Shown: piece after piece, positions 1 to 11,200 of the stretch
Numbering within the stretch: position 1 is the first letter of the stretch
Layout: each line of letters starts with the position of its first letter
Source: Sphagnum compactum
Taxonomy: Eukaryota; Bryophyta; Sphagnopsida; Sphagnales
Length of the DNA: 64,000 bases
Direction: 5' to 3'
NCBI GenBank assembly: GCA_965153455.1
Contig: OZ234499.1
Coordinates: forward strand, 5,191,577-5,255,576
Made by a program: the position numbers and the translations under genes
The notes under the pieces: model-generated
The model's input: only the letters and a program-made list of their open reading frames with translations
The model's database searches: none
What the model was told of the DNA's origin: nothing

Positions 1-3000
1 TTTTTGAATGAAGCATGTTAATATAAAGTCTAATGATACAAATTATGGAATTTTTATAGGTAATCAACTACACGTTAATAATGATGGAGAAATAAGTTGG
101 TCAAACTCTACTTATTTTTTACACTTTAGGGAGAAGATTTGCATCCTATATTCATTTATTGCACTATGGTCAATTATTTAAAACTAAGGTGCACAAGTAA
201 TGGGAAAACTAAGTTACATTGGTCATTTAGTGCTAATCATTGGACAATAACTTGCAATTTCATTTAATTGTGCATATGAATGGGTTCTAAGTTGGTGAAG
301 AAACTCATGCGAGTACTTTAGAAAGAGATGTTAACGATTAGTTGATTTGGTAAACTACTAATAGGGTGTGCTAGCTACACTAATCATGCGAAACCTAAAC
401 AGGATAATAATTTTAAAGGACCAACTCTTCTAAGCTCTTGAAATTGCACAAATTTTAGTCACAAATGTTGGGTTGACAAGTCAATAGAGTTTTAAATATC
501 TTAAGTCGTCTTCATATTGGGACCTACAATGAATTTCCAAGATTTTTGAATTGTCCTCCTATGGATGTTTTACTGACAAAATTTCATGTGTTGTGAAGTG
601 AATGCTAATAGGCAAAAAATAAAAACAACAATATTATGTTTGTGGAATGGGGAACATCAACCTTGTTTTCTATTTGCAAGGAAATTTCTTCTTAAAACAA
701 TAGATATTGTGTCAAAACTACTTCCACAATCAATATATTGGCAAAGGTCACAAGAAACTAAAACTCTTTAACAACCTTGTGTGTGCATTTCAATTTTTTG
801 ATGCATCCTCTGAATGTTATGTCAACTATAATTTGGAGTTGTTGGGAGTTGTCAAAAATCTATGTTTTATTAGTTGCTTACCAACAACAAGAGCAATGAT
901 GATTAGTCATGTGATCATGCCTTTTATGACATTAATTTCTAGTAGTTTTTTGAAGAAGCTAATGTCCAATCAAGTCTAGATTAGGAAGTTCATGGCAATG
1001 TAAATGATGGTGTTGATGATGGCGATGAAGGAATCAATGGGTTTCCTCCATCAAATCCAACCCACCCCAACCATAATATCCTTGCTCATATCATCATAAG
1101 CAACACATTGTGTAGGGTGGGAAATGTTCCAAATTGTTTTTTGTCAACCTAGGCCCAACTTGCCATAATAACATTCACCCCCAAACACAACAATAACCTT
1201 AGAACACAATTTTACTATGTAGTGATGAAAAGAGAACTAGGAGATTGAACTACATCTTCCAAGTTGAAAAATTGGGTATGGTTACATTACTAGGTAGGTG
1301 ATGGTGAAACAAATGATGTCAGTGAATAGATGGAAGATGTAGTCTTTGGAGTAGTCAATCACGTCACATTGGAACATACAACTATGACCCCATAAGGCAA
1401 AGCACCAATGGTGTATGAAAATGTGAATCACAAGGGGACTAACAACATGTAAGCAATGAAGTTCATGCAGCCAAGTAAGGAACTTGCTAAGAGGATGAAA
1501 CAAATAGTTGCAAAGATAAACTAGAAGTAGATCATAATCATTAAGGGATAGAATGAAGTTGCTAGATTTCATTTACCATTTGAGTGGCAAATAGTGTAGC
1601 AAACATGGTTTCATGAACATTTGACAACCGGCAATTAAGGTTTCTAGAACTTTTTACACAAATATGGAGTATTTTCAAAAATTCCAAAAAATCATAAATA
1701 ATTTAATTAGTGTCAAATTGCCCCATGTATTACATTATCTTTTTTTTATCAATATACATGGTGCAATGTGATGTGATGGTTGTGAGGATGCATCTACACA
1801 ATTTGAAGATATTTTTTTCATGTTTCTTGTTTCAATACTCTCAAAATTAATAAATATTTTGGTTCTTTTGTTCTTGTGGTTTTGGACTCATGGCTATTTG
1901 AGATAATACATGAAAAAGGTCATGCTCCTTTCCACCTAATGCACTATGAATGCATGTTTTACCAAAGAAACATATTATAAGAATGCAAGGCAATGAGGTT
2001 TCAATATGTGCAAGCTATAGTGGATAGTTGAATATACTTTATTTTTGAATTGAAACCTCATTATTTTGTGGTTCAAAGCGATGAGTGGCATGTCAATCAA
2101 CCAAACTTCATGAAGTTTCAACAAACAACACATTTAATTTCAACATGTATACACTTGTGAAAGAGATAACTTGTTTTGAATGCCATAAATATGCCACCAA
2201 TGGGTTTGCTTCAAGTTGGATGCTTCATTATGTGAAAGTGAAACATATATTTTGTATCTAAATTTTTTTAAAACATTTTGTGTATAGATGAAACGTTACC
2301 ATATTTTTCATTTAGGGTTTAAGTTTGTGTCAGTGATGATGATTCATCAACGTTGGTTTAAGTAGGACAATTTCAAATGGCATAGTCATCATTTGGATAG
2401 TTTCACAGTGGAATTTGTTTAATCCATTCCCAAGTAAAAAAACATGAAAATGTGTTTTCAAAGTCTTTTTTCAACACCTTATTCATGAGTAAATTTTCAA
2501 TGCCTTTTTCACCAATTTTCATTTCATTTATCTTCAATTGAATTGAATTTAGTTGAATTGAAATTTGATTCAATGCAAGTTGCCTGCAATGCCATTCAAT
2601 ATTTTCATCCAAATGAAACTTACTTTTCACAAAATCAATCCATTTTTTTTTGTCAATTGATTGTCACAAGTAATGCATTGCAATGTGAAGTGCAAGTTGG
2701 ATTATATGTAAATAAGTTGAACTTTCCATTTCTTTTTTTGCACAATAAAAAGCATGTCAATATTTGGTCCAAGTGTTAAAAGAAAATGAATTTAAAAGGA
2801 AGTTGATTTAAAATGGCCTATCGATTGGATGGTGTGTGTATATATATATATCACACAAAAGATTTATAATGCCTTTCAAAAGGCGATAGTGACAATGACA
2901 TTAAGATACTATGATTCCGGTGAAACACTGGCAAAAATAAATTCAGTGTATTTGAGGTGTTTTTGAAACACATTATCAAGCCCATTTTTACTTTATTTTT

Positions 3001-3270
3001 CCTTATGATAGGTATTCAATGGGTATCATAGGGAAAACTAAAACAAATAAAAATGGGTGTTTTGAGAAATGTAATGCTCGCCCACCCTTTGCATAGGCAA
3101 AATTATGCATGGTAACATGCATTCCTGATACACTAAGAGAATATGACAAGGTCTTTATCTTTATCACAAGGGTTCTTACTAATTAGGAGGGTAACAATCT
3201 AATTTTAGTCCTAACTATTGCAGATTCATTTCTACCAAATTAACAAACCACAAATAAAGCACTATTGAAA
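1..3270. other. Intergenic DNA, no recognisable gene
   Basis: This stretch is AT-rich and has many stops in all frames. Short open frames at about 586-979 on the plus strand and 1282-1572 on the minus strand have no motif I recognise and no splice-site context. A TA dinucleotide run sits near 2838-2850. The segment may hold very old transposon debris, but nothing in it can be named. Confidence 0.6.
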
Positions 3271-3278
3271 GTTACGAC

Positions 3279-3754
3279 CAATGTTGGGTGATTCTTGACT
3301 TTTGGGAAGAACCTTTGGTTCCATTAGATGGTTCTTGACTTTTGTGAAGAACCTTTAGTTTCGATTCTAAATTTTTTAAAATTAGAACGGTTTCAATTCT
3401 TCAAAAAATAAATAGTGAGTCCAGCTCATCAAAAGCATAAATTTTGGTTCCAATATTGATCCAGTCCCAGGTAACTCAAACCGGGACAATTAACTACCAG
3501 TTAACCTCCAGTTAGCATCCCAATTTTATTCTGTTTTTTCAATTGTTTTTCCAAACATATTGATTCTTGCAATTTGGGTTTCACACATAAATGGAAACTA
3601 AAATCTGGTTACAGATCCAGTACTTCAAAGAAATACATTTTGATTTTGGTTCTATAACTGGTTACAAAAATCAGACTCAGTTGTTAGTTTTTACTAACCA
3701 TAACCGAAACCTGTGGTTCTAATCCACCATAACCTCGCAACTCCCCAAACACTG
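3279..3754. mobile_element. hAT-type MITE, 476 bp
   Basis: The left end reads CAATGTTGGGTGATT and the right end, reverse-complemented, reads CAGTGTTTGGGGAGTT, which is the CA(A/G)TGTTGGG type of end typical of hAT elements. The flanking 8-mers GTTACGAC (3271-3278) and GTTACAAG (3755-3762) match at 6 of 8 positions, as expected for an old 8-bp target duplication. The interior is noncoding. The ends resemble those of the larger hAT element at 58,384-61,287, so it may be a non-autonomous relative. The call rests on end structure only. Confidence 0.55.
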
Positions 3755-3817
3755 GTTACAAGTTACAACCTGTGAACACACTTCAATATGAATGGGAATT
3801 ATATACTGGCTGAATGT

Positions 3818-3990
3818 CTCCTTGGGTGGACCAGCACCTAAACAGGTAACATGGTGAAAACTAAAAAGCTCATGTGTTTTTTGGGTTGCTTCTAAACATA
3901 GAAGACAAACCTGTTCTAAGTACTCAAAAATCAGGCTTCTGGTGCTGTATGGATAACTCTAATACCTCTTGGATTAAAAATAGCCTTTAG
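3818..3990. repeat. Fragment of the GGTGAACCAGCACC repeat family
   Basis: The motif TTGGGTGGACCAGCACC begins a segment related to the starts of similar segments near 5190 and 40,240. All share wording such as AAAACTAAA followed by CTTGGGTTG or TTGGGTTGC. The far end of this copy is not identifiable because another MITE begins at 3998. It is probably a truncated MITE. Confidence 0.4.
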
Positions 3991-3997
3991 AGTCGAA

Positions 3998-4813
3998 GAG
4001 CATCTCCACCCCAAACTGTAACCGACTCCTTCATTTAAAAATAGAATACTGTTTAATGATCACTGTACCCACCCACAAACAAACATCATAAAAGTCCCTT
4101 GAAACAATCAAAGACCATTTATCTATATTATAATTCCGCTCGGTCCTTATTATGGTACTTTTGAATGGTCCTCCACTCAGTAACTTTGTGGACAGGGGCC
4201 TGGGAGAGTGGGAGTGGCTGGGGCCTGGGAGTACCAAATTTTTTTTTTAATATATTAATTCCGCTCATGGTCCTCCAAAATGGTACTTTTGAATGGCACT
4301 TTGTTACACACAGCCGATCACTTTGTGTAACACGCCCAAAAACCTACCTACTTTGGTTTTGGCTCCCTCCCTCTTTCCCCATTCGCTCAATTACCCTCCC
4401 TTTCTCTCTTCCGTTCCTCTCAGCCACACTCTCACTGCGTTCCCTCTTTGTTACACACAGCCGATCACTCACTTTGTGTAACACGCCTCGCTCAAGCGTC
4501 GGGCAAGACAAAAAGCACTCGCTGCGCCTCCACCTGCCACTCTGCCTGAAACCCTGCCCTCTCAAGAGTCTCCGAGGTCACATCAGGGGGGACTTCACAG
4601 TGGCCTTCGGCCACGGGCACCCACTAGTGTCTTTACATCTGAGGAGTAATAGTCACTGTCCAAATCCATAGTAGAAAAAAGCTTTTTAAAAGGGGTTAAA
4701 ATGACCACTGCAAAATGGACCATAATATCGGAGAGGAGAGCAGCAGGATTTGGCCTATCCTGCTGCAAGATTTAATGTGAAGGGGTGTTTGCAGGTGTAG
4801 GGTGGAGATGCTC
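3998..4813. mobile_element. Harbinger-type MITE (GAGCATCTCCACCCC ends) split by a 0.58-kb insertion
   Basis: The left end is GAGCATCTCCACCCC and the right end is its reverse complement, GGGGTGTTTGC...GGTGGAGATGCTC. Outside the insertion the body aligns with the clean 217-bp copy at 37,256-37,472 in reverse orientation. TAA follows the right end and GAA precedes the left end, so one TWA duplication is probably mutated. The body is interrupted from about 4067 to 4652. Confidence 0.7.
4067..4652. repeat. GC-richer insertion inside a MITE, with internal direct repeats
   Basis: Comparison with the uninterrupted copy at 37.3 kb shows about 586 extra bases. They are flanked by similar words ending in TCACTGT (left copy ends 4066; right copy near 4653-4659), which suggests a target duplication of about 7-9 bp. 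Inside, a segment of about 36-40 bp containing GTTACACACAGCCGATCACT and TGTGTAACACGCC occurs twice (4301-4336 and 4449-4487). Each copy can fold through GTTACACA/TGTGTAAC. A second word, ATTCCGCTC followed by GGTACTTTTGAATGG, also occurs twice (about 4132 and 4257). The insertion is richer in GC than its surroundings. I see no clear terminal inverted repeats, so the element class is unknown. The open frames across it (4165-4671) show no known domain. Confidence 0.6.
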
Positions 4814-4816
4814 TAA

Positions 4817-6055
4817 GAGCATCTCCATCCTCCCATGGAGACGACCTAGTGAGGTAAAAATTTGGTCTTTTGTACAAAAATGCGAATATCAAAACACATG
4901 AAATTAACAAAAGCAGGAATTTTAAAATATTTTTTATAATTCATTCAAAATATTTTTTAAAATTTTATTTCTATAATTATTGGTTTTTTCATGAAAATTG
5001 TTGATTCTTTGATTAAAGAAAAGTTTTTAAAACTAAATTTATGACTTATTAAAAAATCAAATAATCACACAACAGGAATAAAAATCTCAAAAACATTTTT
5101 CTAATTATTATAAATATCCCATTGTTAGACTTTTTTAAATTCACAATTTACTAATAACTTAATAAAAACAATGTTTTCTTGACCTCATTTATGGCTTGGG
5201 TAAAACCAGTTGGTAACACTTACACTGGATACGTGATAAAAACTAAACACCTTTACTTTTCTTGGGTTGTTTTTAGACAAAATAAATATTTGACCATTAA
5301 ACTAAATCAAAGTTCATTTCTTACATTTCCAAAGTTGATGTATGCTTTAGTTTTGAAGAGGTCTCACTGAAGAAGGTTAAAGTACCAACCTACCAATTTA
5401 TGTGTTGGTTCATTTTAGCTCTCATCTAGCGACAAGTGTATTTTTTTATCACTTTTTTTGTGAGCTATTTCAAATATTGCTTTTCCATCTTATAGGCATT
5501 TTTTTTTTCCCTAAATGCATTTCTTTTCAAGGGCATAAATAAAATTTTTTTGACTTTTTTTTGCCTTTCAAATTACTTTGTGAGGGGTGCAAAAAGAAGC
5601 CTTTGATTGTGTACCTAAAGTGCTGGTTCACCCAATCCCATGGAAATGTACATCAAATGTGAAAATTTCTTTTTCTAAAATCATTGGTTTTAACTTTTAA
5701 CGATTGGACTTTTGGACCATATCACTAGGCCTTTTTCTCACCAATTTGGCGAAATTTCATGTAGGGTGATGCCCAGGGAGTGTGGCATTACGCAGCATAA
5801 TGACCTATGAAATGTTTTTGTTCCGTGGAAAAAAAGAAAAGAAAAGATGCCATGTGTTTTAAAAAAAAACACAACTGTTCTTGTGTGGGAGTTTCGTTTT
5901 AAAAAATGCCTGCCTTTTGCACACCCAAAGATATGCATTAGAATGTATTCTCCAAATACACTATGAAATTTGTGGAAAAATACATGTTAGAAGTTATTCT
6001 CATAATACACTATAAAATTTCTTGTAAAGTCTTCAAAAGAAAAACCTCTAGGTAC
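4817..6055. other. Repeat-derived intergenic DNA
   Basis: At 4817 a second GAGCATCTCCA head starts immediately after the TAA that closes the previous MITE, so two family members abut; its other end was not found. A segment beginning near 5190 (CTTGGGTAAAACCAG) and ending near 5636 (GTGCTGGTTCACCC at 5620-5633) looks like another member of the GGTGAACCAGCACC family. The rest is AT-rich with no gene. Confidence 0.5.
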
Positions 6056-6058
6056 TAA

Positions 6059-6404
6059 GGGTCGCTTTAGATAAGGGCCTGAGGTCTAGGGTCCAATGAA
6101 ATAAAGCAAGCCTATTGGCTGACAGCCATAATTTTGGACCCATGGAGTTTAGATGAGGTTCTGAGACCAAAAAGTGGAAAACCGAGGCTAAACCTACATG
6201 ACACCATTTTGGAGGGAAAATCAATTGGTTCCGACCAAAAAAACAATAGAGAAGAAGCTGAAAGGAGAGCTCATGATTTGGAGAACCAAGGTGCAAGCTA
6301 GGGTCCATGGCAAGGTTCAACTCAAGGATTCAATTTTGCTTCAAATGAGTCCAAATTGGCTCCTAAGAATTTGGACCCTGGACCACCCCCATCTAAAGTG
6401 GGCC
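6059..6404. mobile_element. Tourist/PIF-Harbinger-type MITE, 346 bp, copy 1
   Basis: The ends are inverted repeats: left GGGTCGCTTTAGATAAGGG, right reverse complement GGCCCACTTTAGATGGGGG, both leading into AGGGTCCAA. It is flanked by TAA on both sides (6056-6058 and 6405-6407), the TWA duplication typical of PIF/Harbinger elements. The body aligns along its whole length with the copy at 30,212-30,544, and in reverse orientation with a truncated copy from 62,987. There is no coding capacity. Confidence 0.8.
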
Positions 6405-6462
6405 TAAAGATGTGAACATTTTATTTCATTCTTTGAAACACCCAACTTTTGGGGATGCAAAA

Positions 6463-6768
6463 GTGGTAGGGTAAAGCCCTCGGATGGGGACGTTCTCAAA
6501 ATGAGGGGCCGCCTAGAACGAGGTGATAGTCAAGTCCAGCCTCACATTTTGGGAATGTCCCTCAACCATGGGCTTTACCTATAGTAAAGCATGAGGCCAG
6601 ATTTATCATGAACCAAACCTATGTAGATGGCTAGGCATAGGACCTGGAGGAAACTTATGCCTACTTATAGGTGTAAGAACCCTCCCACTATTGAGGAGTA
6701 GGCATAATATCCCTCCCATTTTCTACCAAGGGAAATCAATGGATTTAAGGTGCCCTCCAAAAACACCA
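6463..6768. mobile_element. MITE of the TAGTGTA-end family, copy 1
   Basis: This roughly 306-bp segment aligns with 25,845-26,180 in the same orientation and with 36,257-36,595 in reverse. Shared landmarks in order are GGGTAAAGCC, a GGGG-CATTCTCAAAA-type block, TTTATCATGAACC, AAACCTATGTAGAT, GAGTAGGCATAATATCCCTC and AAGGTGCCCTCCAAA. Both ends resemble TAGTGTA in the better copies. No duplication of the target was confirmed and it has no coding capacity. Confidence 0.6.
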
Positions 6769-8252
6769 CAGATGCTAAAAGGTATCCTCCAAATAGGCTA
6801 CAAAAATTTCTCGTAAGTCTTGAATGCTAAAGAAAGAGAAACACTACTAAAGAGTGCATCACGCAGAGTAGGTAGCATAAAATCTTATTAGGGATTCTTG
6901 GGGGTGCCATTAGGGTGCTGCTGAGCAAATTAAATCGTGTGCAGTTGTAAAGAAGCCTTGTCTCCCTCAGCATCTATTCTAGCATCATCGCTTTGATCCC
7001 TATGTGCCTCATTCATTCTTTCCTACTTTCCTTGAATGCTTGGTGAGCGAGGAAATGAAGCCAGTTGTGAGTTTTGTTCCTCTCTCTGCCTATTCTTCTT
7101 CTTCTTCTTCTATTGAGAGCTGTACAAGTCCTGTGTTGGTAGACCATCATCCAGAGGACAATTGGTCTTGCAAATTATTATCATGTGCTCTTTGTATATA
7201 CCCTATCTGATGTTTGTTGATGGCTTAATTACCAGTGTTAGGGTTTTTATGGCATAATGAGTGCAATCTGTAGGAATGATGAGGATTTGTGCAGAGACAA
7301 AGACTTCACCTCCTACAAGGAAAGCTCTGAGTTGATAGTGAAACTCCATGCAGGTGGTGGACATAAGGAAAGGGGCGTGAAATGGAGTACTACGACGAGC
7401 TTGATAAGAAAGTGGGCTTATCAAGGGTAATAATGATTATTATCTAGAGTTTTCAAGTCTGATTCTTCATGTCAGTAGTACTATGCTCATTTATCCTTTG
7501 CACCTTCAAAAGATAATAGCAATACGCATACTCCACCCTCATTAGATTTCCTCCTTGTTTTGATGTATTCGAAAAATTTTGCCCTCTGATGGGTCTGTCT
7601 CGTTTGTAGCATGCTAATTTGTTTCAGGAACAAGAGGTGTAAGTATCGGTTGTGGGGAGGAGGAATGCGAGCAATTGAGTCTTGGAATTTTTTTAACTTG
7701 AGCGTCATGTTCTCAATTTGTCGACTGGATCGTGATGGGAAAAAAAAAACTGCCTTAATCTGTAGTAGGTTTCAGTAAATAGGCGAAATTGGTACAAAGC
7801 ACATCCCGAGTCACCCAGTTTGATCACAGTCTGGGGTTGCTGAAAAGTCGGAATACAGGGGGCAAAATCAAAGATTGTGGTCTTTGTTGCTGTTCAACAG
7901 CTTTTTCCTTTTGCTTGGATCTGTTGCACAGCAATTGCTTGTGGCACTAGTGACTAGATGCTTTTGCCATTGCAGGTTATTGGTGGATCTGCAGTTGGTT
8001 GTGCAAGGGTTGGGCTAAGAGATGAGGGAGGAAGTGAAATGAGAAGTTAAGATTGAAGAGATTGTGGAAGGGGAAAAGCGGAAGCTGTAAGTACTTTTTT
8101 GTCAAGTACTCTTGAAAGTGATTTTTGCTGGGGGTGAGCGCGCAATGAAATGTTTGTTTCCAATCACATAGGTTGGAAACGAAGCATTTCTTATCCTATG
8201 GAGGTGTGTCAATTCACATGGTGATTGATGTAGGAAAGGTTTGGAAAAGAGG
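6769..8252 (+). other. Probable 5' leader and promoter side of the PAH gene
   Basis: No protein domain is visible. Two splice-like exon pieces precede the N-LIP exon. The segment 7976-8086 has a clean acceptor (CCATTGCAG) and a strong donor (GTAAGT at 8087). A following acceptor (GATGTAG, to 8233) would join it to 8234, just upstream of the ATG at 8253. A TCT run at about 7087-7110 resembles plant 5' leaders. Noncoding leader exons are an inference from splice signals only. Confidence 0.4.
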
Positions 8253-11200
8253 ATGGCAATAGTGCACATGTTTAGAAACAGTTGGGGAGCACTAGGGAAG
8301 AAGAGGGAGTATGCAGTGGGCAGATTGGGCAACTACATATCACAAGGAGGGCATACTACTGCTGTTCAGCTCCGACCATTCAGCGGGGCAGTGGACATCA
8401 TTGTAGTGCAGCAAGAGGATGGATCATTGAAAAGCTCACCATGGTATGTCAAGTTTGGCAAGTTCCAAGGGGTGTTAAAGCGACAAGAGAAGCTTGTGGC
8501 ATTGGCTGTCAATGATGTGCCCCTCAAGTTCCACATGTATTTGGACCCAATTGGGGAGGCTTACTTCCTCATGGATGATACAAAGGGCATTTCCCCTAAA
8601 ACAGAGATAGGAGAGTCTAACATGGGGTTGTTGCAGGAAGAAGCATTGGCTAGAGGGAGGAAGTCACCAGATCTTGTGGTGATGTTAGGGAATAAATCTG
8701 TGGGAAAGCAGAGGAACTCCTGGGATCACAAGAAATTAAGGGAGGATGATGAAGATGGGGAGGAAGATTATAGTACAAAAATTCATGCATTCCTCAATGA
8801 AGCTGTTGGGAAGGACACACAAAACATATCAGGGACGACAAATACTTTAATTACTCCAGCTACTTCTGGGACAATTGCCAAAGTATTTTCAAAGGATTCT
8901 TCTTTATCATCGGATGGCTTCCCAAAATCTTTATCTAAAGGTAAGTTCAAGTTACCTTCTTCTTTCAATGCTTATGAAGTGAAAGCTCTTCCTTTATAAG
9001 GTAAGACTTTCAATGATATCATCAAACTTCAATGCAAAAGATTCTAATGCTTGGCTTTGATGTTGAAGTATTGAAAAAGAAGTTGAAGCCCTTGGATCAA
9101 AAGAACATGTGATGTAAATTGTTCCAATAGATGTGTTTATCCTGCCTAAACAAAGTTCAAGACGCTATAATTTAGAATTTTTTGGTAGAGGTTCAAAATT
9201 GTTGCTGGAAAAGAGGGTTCATATGGTGAAATGTTGCAGAAAATGTAACTGAAACTTAATGTTGCACTTCTCAATGATAATCAGAGGCTGAATCTTGGCA
9301 TGAGGAGATTGAAAAATTGTTGATGTACTTAAATATATCTTGATCATTTCAGCAAAAGTCTCATGGTTCAATCATGAAATGCCAAGTCTATTTTGCCAAA
9401 TAATTTGGATGTGTTGGGAGGTTTAACCAAGGCAAATAAGTAGGCCATAGTGATGGTGGGTTTGAGGAGGTAGTGTTCCCTAACCTTTTAAATTAGGTGA
9501 TAGGATAGGATCTAAAGATGTAAGTATCACATCTTGTAAAGGAGCTTGATGCAGATCTAAAAACAATTTAGCATTTTCTAATGGACGACTTGAATGACTT
9601 GAAGTGTAATTAACCTTGTTCATGTGATGTTGAAACCACCATTGATGAAGAGACCATTTGAAGTGGTGAAACCCTTGTTAATGACAATGGGAGGTTTGTA
9701 AACATTCATGGTGCAAATGAAGGTTTAATGGAGGTCAACAAAACAAACCATGAACCAACCAATGAAATTAAGGGGAAGCATTAGAGGCCTTGTTATACAA
9801 CACTTCAAATGTCTTACATCTAATAATCTTTCTTCTCCTCAGTGATCCATTTTTAAAGTTATGTTTTGGGAATATGACAAGGACCATCTACAAGGGTTGT
9901 TACAAGTTTGGATTCCATCTGAAATCATTAAATTGAAGTCTTAAATTTAAAAGAAGCATCTTGACATATGATAGATCTACCTAAAAGATGGAAGAGATAA
10001 GGGTGATAGAAACTAAGGGAATGAACTTTACTACTCAACTAGTTGCTTATATGGATGAAGAGTTTGTTCCAAATAAAATGGAAGGAAGCCAAAAAATGCA
10101 AAAGCTCACAATTTAGAAATGGATATGTGTGCAAGTTTTAAACTCTTTGTAAGAATATCTTCAAGTAACAAATGGGAATAGAGAGATAGCTAAAGCATAT
10201 GTTTCAACCAAGACTATATTTGAAGGATTTCTTGGGCATCTATCATCATAGATGAGAACCTTGTGTTTGAATCGGAGGTCAATAGTATGCATGGGGTGTA
10301 GCAGCTTCACTAGTGTTTGGAATGCTTATGTATTTATTATTTGAAAAATACAAGGTGTTATAATGGTGTCTAGATGACCTCACCTTTTCCTTAACAATAA
10401 CAAGGGGGTTCTTTGGTTTCTACAACAACTATTGGATGGAAGTTGTCTTCTGCAACAATCAAGATCATATTTGATACAAGGAATGTTGGGCAAGGAATGG
10501 GTCTTAAATGAAATGTTGGACTTTCGATGTCTAAAACTGCATTCATCATGGTTGCAAGAACTGGGTTAGAAGATGATGTTTATATTGATTCAGTCTTGCA
10601 GAGCGAATATTATAAGCATTCACCGAAGGACCAAGTGCACACCTTCGTTCCCAGTTCAAAAATGTTGTCATTGATGAACCTAAAGGAGGGCAGGAATCGT
10701 ATCACATTTACATTCTTCACGAGAGTGCTTGGACGTCAGCAGGTTCGCGAAAACATCAATTAATTCCATATTCATGTGTCATAGATCATAATTTGAAACA
10801 ATGTTCATAACATGTTTGTCTCTTTTATTTTGCAACCTAGAACATATATATTGGAAACATTAGTGACTTTGTTTGTAAAGTCATCAAAGAAATGCACGAG
10901 TTAATTGGTATGAGCAATGTTTTTTGATCAGGTGGACGCCCAAATCTACCTTTGGAAGTGGAATACACGTATTGTCATTACAGATGTTGATGGGACTATC
11001 ACAAAGTAAGTACATGGTATAAGGGTCCTTAACTAATACATATGGCAAAAAACTAATTTGCATATGATGTGATGCCCCATGCTAAGATTACTATTTGTTG
11101 CTTATTTGTTAAATTGTTGAATTGCAGGTCAGATGTATTGGGTCAAATGATGCCTTTGGTTGGGAAGGACTGGACACAATTAGGTGTAACTCGCCTTTTT

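Noticed and set aside
586-979. Overlapping 61-aa and 90-aa frames near the left edge
   Set aside because: No motif, no conserved pattern, and frames typical of random AT-rich DNA.
4165-4671. 168-aa open frame and its overlaps
   Set aside because: It lies across the MITE insertion and its direct repeats; Ser/Leu-rich composition reflects CT-rich DNA.
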